NCBI GenBank assembly: GCA_001600495.1
Contig: BCKE01000084.1
Span: 84,189 to 115,569, forward strand
From: Pilasporangium apinafurcum
Lineage: Eukaryota > Oomycota > Peronosporomycetes > Pythiales > Pythiaceae
Reading direction: 5' to 3'
Length of the DNA: 31,381 bases
The notes beneath the pieces were generated by a model, which was given only the letters and a program-made list of their open reading frames with translations, was not told the DNA's origin and made no database searches. The position numbers and the translations under genes were made by a program. Positions 17,649-25,865 of the stretch are shown one piece after another; the stretch's first letter is position 1; each line of letters opens with the position of its first letter.

Positions 17649-19939
17649 TCAACTCCACAATGCTTGCGCCAAAAATGTACCATCTCCAAAGGCAAGTTTC
17701 GCGGCACCAGCGGCAGGATCAAGTCCGAAATTGGCTAAAACAGAGTTGAAATTGCCCGTTTGCAAGGCACTCACAAGTGACCCAATGCTTTGGCGAAGCT
17801 GTGGGGACCGGATCTAACACCAGGTAGTCCAAACGAGTTGTAAAACAACTGAGGCGTAGGACTTATATGCAAGCTGTTGAACATGCTCATGCACACACTT
17901 ACGGTTGCTTGCAGTTCGTATTCATTTTGCGCACCTTCCGGAAGATGCTGAAGCAGTGACTCCACCACTTTTGGGTCATTTAAAAGACTGGAAACATTCT
18001 CCGCACTCAGCAGCATTGTCAAGTTGACAGGCTTCGGTTGCTTCGAGACGTTTGAAAAACAGAATGTTGTAAAGAGATATACAATAAAGAAACAGAGCAC
18101 GAAAGTTGCGTCCACTCACTGTCAGTGCTTGAACGGAAGCCATGGCACGTTGAAGGTCGGCCGCTGTGATTCCTCCTGTGGCAGGTGCATGTCCTGGTGC
18201 TGCTACAGCTGGCGAGGGATTCGACGGTTGTGGAGGAGCTGGTGGTGATGCTGGAGTTACTGCTGGAGCTGCTGATGGCGAACGAACCAAGGAAGAAGCA
18301 TCTGGGATGAACATATCAACAGGCATGCAAAGTAAATCAATTAATATGATGGAATGTAATTTTTTCGTCGATTTGGAGAAAGCAATGGTCTAAACAAAGC
18401 AATGCATAATCGAGCCGAGTCAGTAAAGGAGGTTCTGAACCAAATATCTCAAGAAAAAAGAACATATTTAACACTCACATGACAGCAGAGTTTTGGCATT
18501 GCGCATCGTTTAACCCTTCATTAAACACACTATCGAATGATCCTCTCCTCATTCGCCGACATGAGCTCAAGCCTTACTTTCTGGGCAAACATGTACTCTG
18601 CTTCGAGCATTTCGCCACTTCAGGGCTAAGCTGTGTGCAAGGGTCTTTTTAAGGCGATGTGTCCATGTTGCCTCTGCTCCCACTGCCACCATCATTTCCC
18701 TCTCGATCGTCGCTTCGGTCCCCGCTTTCACGTTCTGTATTACCTCCTTCCGAGTGCACCTCGCGCATGCTTTCTTCAATAGCAAGACGGAGTAGTTCTT
18801 CTTCCGACATCTCGTCTACTTCCATACCACTCACGTCGTCGTGATGTGTGGACGCAGTTGTGGCAGCAGTGGAACTCGCACCGCCGTTCTGCGATGCCTG
18901 GGAGGACGAAACCGCAGATGCAGCTGGCGAAGACGCCGCCGACTGACTCGCAGGGAGTCCCATGTTTTGTAATATGTTCTGCAGCTCCGACATTTGCACC
19001 GATTGACCACTAGCACCTCCACCACTGCGGCCGTGATCGCCAGCCCCCATCGCACTATAAGGCAAAGAAAGAAATGAAAAAGTTAAAAGTTTGACAAGCG
19101 ATGCAGGTGGCTATGAAAAGACATAACCTACCCGAGCATTTGCATGATCGCGTTGTGGTCCAATTGTACGTTGCCAGCTCCACCACGTCCACTTTCGCTG
19201 CTGGTACTAGATTGTTGTGCATTGTTCATGAAATCATTGATTTTCTTCGTTAATTCTTCGTCACGGGAGCTATCTTTGTTCTGTAACAGCAAGCGATAAG
19301 GACATTAAAATCAGTCTTACTTGCATCGAATACTGACAAAAGATTACAAGGCAGCGCGAACCTGCATCCAGAAGAAGAAGCGACGAGAAGAGTTCTTGTA
19401 TTGTAGCAAGTATACTCGATCGCCTTCACGGCCCGTATCAACTTTGCTAAACGTCGCGTCATCAGGAAATATGATGAAATCCTATCCCATGCCATCATGC
19501 ATGCACACAAAGCAACGCCAACAGTGATTAATACGCGTTACCAATTGGGCAAATGGTCATCAAATGTTCGCTTGATCAATATTATTTACCTCGGGGCTCG
19601 CACCCGTTTGACGATCCACCCATTGGAAGTGCAAAAGCTGGTCATCTCCGCGTGAGAGGCAAATCTTGCCCTTTTTCAGATCCGGTGTGATCAAAAACTT
19701 GCCGTTGGCCGCCGGGGAAACGACCATTTTACCCGCATTGAATGATACTAATTCATTCTAGAATTCAAAGAGATAGTCATATCATCCATCAGAACTCTAG
19801 ATACAAGTGCATACGACATGATGTTGCTTCGCACACAAAGTTGCAAATATGCCTAACTTGTTGTTGTTGGAAAACATACCCTTCCAGTGGCATTCGCACC
19901 GCCGAATACATTACCGAATTGTGGGAATATCGACGTCAT
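17649..19939 (-). CDS. ADRM1/RPN13: Proteasomal ubiquitin receptor Rpn13/ADRM1-like, with a UIM-like helix (8 exons, 430 aa)
   Basis: Minus-strand exons: 19939-19880, 19757-19590, 19481-19362, 19280-19132, 19054-18744, 18301-18120, 18040-17903, 17813-17649. All junctions are GT-AG and in frame. The start MTSIFPQFGNVFGGANATGR is typical of the family. The PRU domain (~21-120, LVSFNAGKMVVSP to RRFFFWMQ) binds ubiquitin and the proteasome base protein Rpn2. The DEUBAD domain (~334-425, VNLTMLLSAENVSSLLNDPK and SPQLRQSIGSLVSALQTG) recruits the deubiquitinase UCH37. Between them, MSEEELLRLAIEESMREV (~248-265) fits a ubiquitin-interacting motif, which human, yeast and plant Rpn13 lack as far as I know. 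Intron 5 is 442 nt, far longer than the rest (77-122). Reading on from exon 5 reaches a stop at 18649-18651, giving a possible short PRU+UIM form. Length is close to human ADRM1 (407 aa). Confidence 0.85.
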
Positions 19940-20090
19940 GTTGCCTCCAAGATCTTGTTCCTTGTTGAGCTTCTCTTTCCTTCCCCCTTTGCTTCCAGAA
20001 GTAATAGCATAATAACCAACGCTCCTAACCCGTTAAATAACGAAAAAAACGTTAGAATGACTTGTACACAATCAAAGGAAAACGACAAGC
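19940..20090. promoter_or_regulatory. Bidirectional promoter region between RPN13-like and SENP8-like genes
   Basis: Only 151 bases separate the two divergent start codons, so both promoters must share this interval. It contains the inverted repeat TAACG-A7-CGTTA at 20038-20054, with further GTTA/TAAC words next to it (20027-20035). Such words resemble Myb-type sites. Binding is inference. Confidence 0.4.
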
Positions 20091-20783
20091 ATGGCAGGGA
20101 GACAAGTGCTGAATTACCATGACGTGCAGCTGTATGATTCAGATGTTGCGCTGTTCGCGTCGAACCAGTGGCTGAACGACAACACACTCAACTTCTATTT
20201 CCAGTACTTGTACCACACACTCTGTGTGCCAACGTCACATGAAGAGGTTTTGTTCATGGACCCCGCTGTGGTGTCGTGCATGATGCTGCAGTGCGACGAT
20301 GACGACGAATATGAAGAGCTCGGTCGGGGCCTGCAGCTCGCGACAAAGCAGATCTGTTTCATTCCAGTGAATGATAATGAAGGTTTTTGGGCGGACAGTA
20401 GTCACTGGTCGCTTTTGGTCTATCGTACAGCGACCCACGAGTTCGAGCATTACGATTCCAGTGCAGGTCACAACACAAGCACTGCAAAAAAGATCGCCAA
20501 GACGTTTCAAAAGCTGCTGTATCACTCAGGGAACAACAAAGATGGCATCGAAATATCTGAGAGAAAAGTCGTGAATGTGGCAGAATCACCACAGCAGCGA
20601 AATGGATACGATTGTGGGATGTACGTGCTCGTTCTGTCTGAGTTCCTTTGTAGGAAGTACTTGAACGAGTCTTTGCAGCTGTCGATTCACGAGTATGTCA
20701 CTCCTGATCGAGTCACAGCACTACGCTTAGAGATACCCCAGCTCATTCGCAAATTGCAGGATGAAGCCAAGCAAGGATCATAG
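20091..20783 (+). CDS. SENP8: Ulp1/C48 cysteine protease, NEDD8-specific SENP8/NEDP1-like (230 aa)
   Basis: This predicted protease processes the NEDD8 precursor and removes NEDD8 from targets other than cullins, in cytosol and nucleus. The protein is a bare catalytic domain, as in human SENP8 (212 aa). The catalytic triad is visible: H105 in SSHWSLLVYR, D122 in FEHYDSSAG and C175 in GYDCGMYVL. The oxyanion Gln is Q169 in PQQRNGYDC. The N-terminal SNQWLNDNTLNFYFQYL matches the substrate-entry helix of the family. A SUMO protease is less likely because of the small size and SENP8-like NDN motif before the His. It is intronless. It starts 151 bp from the divergent Rpn13-like gene and is followed after 151 bp by the amidase gene on the same strand. 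Confidence 0.9.
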   Translation: MAGRQVLNYHDVQLYDSDVALFASNQWLNDNTLNFYFQYLYHTLCVPTSHEEVLFMDPAVVSCMMLQCDDDDEYEELGRGLQLATKQICFIPVNDNEGFWADSSHWSLLVYRTATHEFEHYDSSAGHNTSTAKKIAKTFQKLLYHSGNNKDGIEISERKVVNVAESPQQRNGYDCGMYVLVLSEFLCRKYLNESLQLSIHEYVTPDRVTALRLEIPQLIRKLQDEAKQGS

Positions 20784-20934
20784 AGGAGCGTATGATTCAA
20801 GTGGGTGTAGCAGAGGAGCTGAATACTATAACATTATTGGATTGGATGAAATTATATTTAATATTTTTTTTAGCCAATGATTTCAGTGTTGTCTGATTTG
20901 GATCATGTTGTGGGAAAACGTCAAGTAGAGGAGG

Positions 20935-22026
20935 ATGCATGTGATCATTGTCCAATATGGTAAGGCGCTGTGTGGTCTGTTTTCGTTGCCTTCGTGATAG
21001 AAAGCGAGTTAGGAGAATGACACGGTGTAGTGCTGATCTTCTTGTGTGTTGTTGTGTGCGGTTGTAGATCCCCAGATCAGTCAAGTAGAGCGCAACATGC
21101 AAGTATGTTAGTGACGTGATTTACAAGAAACACTTGATGCCATGTGGTTACTTTCTTTCTTTCTGCAATAAATAGTATGTGGATGGTATGATTGCTTCAC
21201 TCTCAAAAGAGGATCGCGTGGATATACTGATGCTCTCAGAGGTGCGTTAAGTTTGTGTTGTTGAGGGTTGATTATCGGCCATGATGACAACATTTTCTTA
21301 TTATGTTTCTTCATTCGTCCATTGAATACAATGTCATCGTAGATGGCGTTCACCGGCTATGTCTTTAAAGCAAAGCAAGATGTAGAGCAAGTGGCTGAAT
21401 TTGTCGGACAGGGAGAAACGTTTAAATGGTGTCAACACCATGCGCGCCGCTTAAATTGCCTTCTGACGTGTGGATACGTTGAAAAAGACGAAAGTGGCCA
21501 TCTTTACAACTCGATGTTGGTAATTAGTCCCGAGGGCGAACTCGTCTGTAATCCCCGAAAGACTTTTCTGTATGAGACCGATAAACTATGGGCAACACCT
21601 GGCGACGGTTTTAAGACATGGTACTGTCCCTGGTTAGACAAGAAGATCTCATTTGGGATCTGTATGGACATCAATCCTTACGATTTTGTGGCCCCATTTT
21701 CAGCGTACGAATTTGCATCTCAAGTCGTCGAACATGGGAGTGACTTAGTGCTCTTCGCTTGTGCCTGGTGTGACTTTGAGCCGGAAGAAACGGACACGTA
21801 CCCGACGCATTCGTATTGGACAACCCGCTTGACGCCAGTCGTCGATGCGCTGACAAAGAACGAATACCCGAAAAGTAATTGCTATTTTCTGTGCTCCAAC
21901 CGTATCGGTAGTGAAAATGGGACATTCTTCGTTGGTGCCAGTTGCGCCATGTCACTGAAGGAGCCGATGTTGCTTGCACATGCTGGTCGCCGCGAAGAAA
22001 AACTTTTGCGAGTGAAGTTGCCCTAA
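20935..22026 (+). CDS. NTA1: Nitrilase-type protein N-terminal Asn/Gln amidase, NTA1-like (4 exons, 269 aa)
   Basis: This enzyme deamidates N-terminal Asn or Gln to Asp or Glu, the first step of one branch of the Arg/N-degron pathway. Exons are 20935-20959, 21068-21102, 21176-21241 and 21343-22026; introns are 73-108 nt and in frame. The start MHVIIVQYDPQISQVERNMQ is the standard nitrilase N-terminus. Without the three small exons the catalytic Glu would be missing. The triad is E42 (DILMLSE, last codon of exon 3, followed by MAFTGYVF), K115 (NPRKTFLYETDKLW) and C149 (SFGICMDINPYDF). The TGYVF and DKLWATPG blocks point to Nta1 rather than omega-amidase or NIT1. Length is somewhat shorter than yeast Nta1. 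Exons of 25, 35 and 66 nt are unusually small for this region. Confidence 0.88.
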
Positions 22027-22436
22027 CGAAAATGTATATGTGTGATTCATTTTTTTTATATCAATCTTGAGGTAACTTGGAATATGTGATGGGATGTGGC
22101 AACAAGGAAGCAAATAAGCAATATTTGGTGTCGTGTTTGTTCATTCCGAGTCACGTCATTGCTGGTTTGGTTGTTTGTTTGTTTTTCAACGAAGCGAGCG
22201 TAAGGTTAACTCATCGAATGGGAACTTCAGTTAATATCGGAAACTCATCTTCTACAGATCTACGTCATGAGAGCAAAAAAAATGGAAAAATCTGCGAAAG
22301 ATACTTTTTTGCCGTTGTTGGGGGGCGGAAATCGTCTAGATTTCAGTGAGATATGGTAAATAGCCAAGTAAAAGAGATTAATGAATGGCGTCGTGCAGTG
22401 TAAATAAATTTGACCATGACATCATAACGCACCAGT
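22027..22436. other. Intergenic, gene-poor
   Basis: Open frames here (for example 22077-22349) have no recognisable content. The stretch just before 22437 has coding-like scraps in shifting frames and may be more of the transposase relic that follows. Confidence 0.4.
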
Positions 22437-22637
22437 CACTTCACAAGAACAAGTTGTGCATCGAGCATGCACACCAACTCGATGACCCAGGACTCTCACC
22501 AGATTCTCCGCTGCAACAACAGCGAGTACAAAATGACGTGGGAGCGAGATGTGAATGCGTCGAAGAATATGCTTACACTCGCCATGTGTCTCCTATATGG
22601 ACTTTCAAGACCATTAGAGCTACAACGGGGAGAATAG
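22437..22637 (+). pseudogene. Remnant of a TnpB/Fanzor-like transposon nuclease, C-terminal zinc ribbon
   Basis: An open frame of 66 codons ending at TAG 22635-22637 contains RCNNSEYKMTWERDVNASKN. This matches the end of the TnpB/OrfB zinc-ribbon and RuvC-III region, where RC..C followed by W-x-RDVNAA-x-N holds the last catalytic Asp. It continues into LYGLSRPLELQRGE. The preceding part reads FTRTSCASSMHTN, like the RTS-x-x-C-x-x-C half of the ribbon but with cysteines missing. No RuvC-I or -II motif can be read upstream. Oomycetes and other eukaryotes carry TnpB-like (Fanzor) genes in transposons, so this is probably a dead fragment of one. No terminal repeats were found. Confidence 0.5.
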
Positions 22638-23500
22638 AGTGTTGCAAGAGTGTACGTGGACAGCGGGGGAGTCTAACAATCTCTCAAACATCTTCACACG
22701 GTCTAGTCCGTATTCTGGTACCCGCCAGCAAAAGGGCATAGTACCCATACATGAATTTCGTGCTGACGTCTGTAGCCAGTGCTCACTTACGTCAGGTCTC
22801 TGACGCCTTCGTCGACAAGAGTAGACAAGTCGTTAGACGAGCGTCAGCAGAGCAAGAAGATGCGCGTCATTGTCCAAGTGCGAAGAAGCTGCGAGTGTGC
22901 GAAACGGATGGCAATCTTCTTGCTCGCGATGCTGCTTCTGGTGACGCCGCTTCGTCGCAACATGAGGTAAAAAAAAAAAAAGTGGGATCTTGTCGTCTAA
23001 AATCAAGAATATTCTACACACCTATTGATCTGCTAGATGCGTAAAGGAAAAATGCGTCACATATTTGTAGTGCCATGGCATTAACGGAAGCAGCGGGACT
23101 GTCATTATCCTCACGCATCCATGCACAGAGGAATGACATAATAAAATTTGCCGCATTAAATCAAGCATACAAAATTCTATGGTTGTATTAATCATTTGTC
23201 ACACATTATGCTATTTTATAGGTTTTGATCAAATGTATCGTCTTTAGTCACAGAAATCAACAAGTAAACCTTTTTCTGTTTTAAAAGAAATTTCGCAGCC
23301 CAGACTGATGGATGACGTCGACCCTGTGGGAACCACCAGTCCTAACCCTCACGGTTCTTTCTCACCTTGGAGTTGCCTCATCCTTGCTCCAAACCTACGA
23401 TAATATTTCACTAAAGTATAGTAATGTAGGTAAAAACCATAAAATATCACCAGATGTATATTTTAAACGAATATTTTTGTAAGTTTATCTCTGAAGTGCA
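22638..23500. other. Gene-poor spacer with one doubtful ORF
   Basis: The only notable content is an open frame at 22751-23044 (97 codons, MNFVLTSVASAHLRQVSDAF). It ends in a run of 13 adenines at 22970-22982 that would code for lysines. An ORF-ending intron could start at that run. No family is recognised. The rest is AT-rich without visible features. Confidence 0.35.
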
Positions 23501-23710
23501 ATGGTGACGCGTACTGCTCACAATTTGCATTGGGTAGCTTGACACTACGCTCGTCATTTACCAGCTCATGGTGTGCTGACACACCTCAAAAAGCTCAAGA
23601 GACCCGAAGAGCTCCGCTTCCCGGCGCTGAACCCACTCCAAGCACCGCCGCTCGATCCGCCTCTACCTGTGGATCGCAAAAGCAAGAAGTCTAGAGCCAC
23701 AGCTAACTAG
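23501..23710 (+). pseudogene. Small ORF interrupted by one TGA (69 codons), unrecognised
   Basis: From ATG 23501 to TAG 23708-23710 the frame is open except for one TGA at 23540-23542 (codon 14). The TGA may have arisen from CGA. The part after it has strongly coding-like composition (HLKKLKRPEELRFPALNPLQ, then a Pro-rich and basic end). It is clearly richer in G and C than the flanks. It resembles the complete frame of a small basic protein or the tail of a lost gene. I do not recognise it. Confidence 0.3.
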
Positions 23711-23980
23711 GGGGCTTTACAGCACAACAGTCCAGTGGCATTTCGATTCAGATTGCACATCCAGAACTGCTGGCTTTTGTGTAAAGGTAATTTCACAGTG
23801 AGAGTAGTTTCCTTTTAATCAGATTGGTGTGCTTGCTAATGGCTATTGAGAGAAAGCCTAACTTTTATGACTGTGGATTTTGCATGTCATTTTTAAAGGA
23901 AACAACATTGCCGAGCGCCAACGCAAGATATTTTATTTGGCAGTGCTGCCAAAGAACCAAGTTTTTGCAGCAATTTCTGG

Positions 23981-25606
23981 ATGCGTGTGAAGAAGTTAAA
24001 CACGAATAGGCGTCATAAAGCAGGGGAAGACGACGTGGTGGTGGCGGGGGAGAACGATCAGCAACAAAAGTGGGTTAGCCCAACCAAAGAGCAAGACGAT
24101 TTGACGAGTAGCTGTAGTACGGCGAGCAGCGGTGGAAGCAGTCCACGTGGGGAAGCACACGGCGTGGAGTTTGGTTCCAGCAGTCCGACCGATCCTAGTA
24201 GCGTGCTTCATCAAGTTCCGCTAAACCATCACTTCGCTGGCCATTCATCACAATCTCCTTCTAACCAAGAGCAATACACGCGCGGAGGTTCGAGTGCACC
24301 CGGAGGCGCATCTATTGTAAAGACTATGGCTCCAATGGTCATGTCAGCGAGAGATTCTGCTGGAAGAAGTGGAGTTCTTTCCTCTCCTTTCAACTCCAAG
24401 ACGACTTCTTCACCTTCATCCAGTTGGCGAAATCATGTGGGTGATTCTGTTCGTCAATCCATTCATGCAAAGATTGTGGAAACACTAAAGACACTGAAAC
24501 CAAATGCTCCAGAAAAAGTGTTGGAAAGGTTGCCTGGATTGGCCTATCGCATGGAGGAATCTCTATTTAAGATGGCCAAAAATCTGGACGAATATACTGA
24601 TCAGACAACGTTGCCTCAGAGACTCAATCTGATCCAAGAAAACAATGCCAAGCGATTACTTCAGCAGCATTCACCAGGGACAAAGCCCAAAGATACAGGT
24701 GCGAATGTTCCCAAACCACTCACGGAAGAGCAATCGCGCGTGGTATTTCACTGTTTGCAAACATGGCGTCAGAAATTGGTCAATATGTATGGGGTAGCTC
24801 CGTGGGAGATCCTGCCAAATCAGACCTTAGCAAAAGTTGCTGTCTATGTTCCGTCAACCGAACAGGAGCTTTCTATCTGTGGTGTTCATGATGAGCAACT
24901 GGCACGATTCGGTTCGTCGCTGTTGCAGGAGCTCCAACGTATTACTCAACGAAACACCCGGACGCCCATGGCTTCAGGATCTGTCTCCAAACGCGGCTTT
25001 ACTGCCGATAAAAACGTAAAAGGTGGTAGGAAAGCAGGCACTTCGGCCAAGAATGGTGATGCCAAAAAGCGCAAAACCAATGGGGAATATTCAAACAGCA
25101 ACTTGGCGGGCAACCCGCGCTTGGTTCCGGCTCCTCCAGCCAATTTTGCACAACCTCCAGGACATCCTGGTGGTGCAGCTTCGTTGCTGACGCCCTCACA
25201 GCTTCTGTTCCGTCCTGGCGGAATGGACACACTGCCTACATTGCTTCCATCAGCAACTTCTTCCACCAACAGTGGTAATAGTAAATCACCATTTGCATCA
25301 GCTAACGCAAGGCTATCCCCTGCAGCGCAGATCGTCCAACAACCATTCTTCTCCCGACTCCAGCAAAACTCACAGCAAGATGATCCAAGCAACAGTCAGG
25401 AGACTAACCACATGCATTTGCTGGCACAAGGTGTGGGTCATGTGAGCAAGCAACAACAAGACGCCAAGACGGTGGAAATGTACGAGAAGGAAATCCAAAC
25501 GTTACGATGGATGCTGCATCAATCCCAACAGGAGAAAACACAACTGGAGCTGGAAGTTCAGCGTCTGAGAAGTCAACTCACCAGGCACAATCCGAATGGG
25601 AACTAG
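23981..25606 (+). CDS. KIX and HRDC domain protein, probable transcription or DNA-associated factor (541 aa)
   Basis: Residues 1-145 are Ser/Gly/Gln-rich and probably disordered. A KIX-like three-helix domain covers ~149-215 (WRNHVGDSVRQSIHAKIVET, then PGLAYRMEESLFKMAKNLDE), similar to KIX_2 domains of MED15-type coactivators. An HRDC-like domain covers ~247-322 (VFHCLQTWRQKLVNMYGVAP, TLAKVAVYVPSTEQEL). HRDC domains normally accompany RecQ helicases or RNase D and contact nucleic acid or other proteins. A basic patch (KKRK, 362-365) may be a nuclear signal. The C-terminus (~494-535) is a coiled coil. No helicase or nuclease residues are present. There is an in-frame stop near 23896 and no other ATG before 23981. 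A TTTTTGCAG at 23964-23970 could be a splice acceptor, so an upstream exon is possible. Confidence 0.8.
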   Translation: MRVKKLNTNRRHKAGEDDVVVAGENDQQQKWVSPTKEQDDLTSSCSTASSGGSSPRGEAHGVEFGSSSPTDPSSVLHQVPLNHHFAGHSSQSPSNQEQYTRGGSSAPGGASIVKTMAPMVMSARDSAGRSGVLSSPFNSKTTSSPSSSWRNHVGDSVRQSIHAKIVETLKTLKPNAPEKVLERLPGLAYRMEESLFKMAKNLDEYTDQTTLPQRLNLIQENNAKRLLQQHSPGTKPKDTGANVPKPLTEEQSRVVFHCLQTWRQKLVNMYGVAPWEILPNQTLAKVAVYVPSTEQELSICGVHDEQLARFGSSLLQELQRITQRNTRTPMASGSVSKRGFTADKNVKGGRKAGTSAKNGDAKKRKTNGEYSNSNLAGNPRLVPAPPANFAQPPGHPGGAASLLTPSQLLFRPGGMDTLPTLLPSATSSTNSGNSKSPFASANARLSPAAQIVQQPFFSRLQQNSQQDDPSNSQETNHMHLLAQGVGHVSKQQQDAKTVEMYEKEIQTLRWMLHQSQQEKTQLELEVQRLRSQLTRHNPNGN

Positions 25607-25865
25607 CTTCAGGACGTTGAAGATAATTACGTATTGTGCTGCTCTTAATATTTAACATTCAATATGAATGGCACATTTTGCCATGTCCTGAACAAGTGGG
25701 TCAATTCACCAAATATTTTCATCATTTTATACACTTTGAAAATCAATATTATATTGCAGTTTTATGTGCTGGGAAGGCTTTTGTAATCAGATAACCTTGG
25801 ATTTTTGATGCCTTCATTGTTGCCCACGTGGTTTGCATTGGTTCGAATTGCGGTAATTGGAGAAT

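Noticed and set aside
18024-18393. Plus-strand Gly/Ala-rich ORFs over the Rpn13-like gene
   Set aside because: They mirror the Pro/Ala-rich linker of exon 6 on the opposite strand.
18649-19065. A separate gene ending at 18649, with the DEUBAD part as another gene
   Set aside because: PRU and DEUBAD belong to one protein family, the reading phase matches across the long intron, and the joined length (430 aa) is as expected. The earlier stop is kept only as a possible isoform.
22385-22741. 118-codon plus-strand ORF as a gene
   Set aside because: The coding-like signal in this stretch is in a different frame, where the TnpB-like zinc-ribbon motif is read.
25835-25860. tRNA-like TpsiC word (GGTTCGAATTGCG)
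   Set aside because: No acceptor stem, anticodon arm or second box can be drawn around it.
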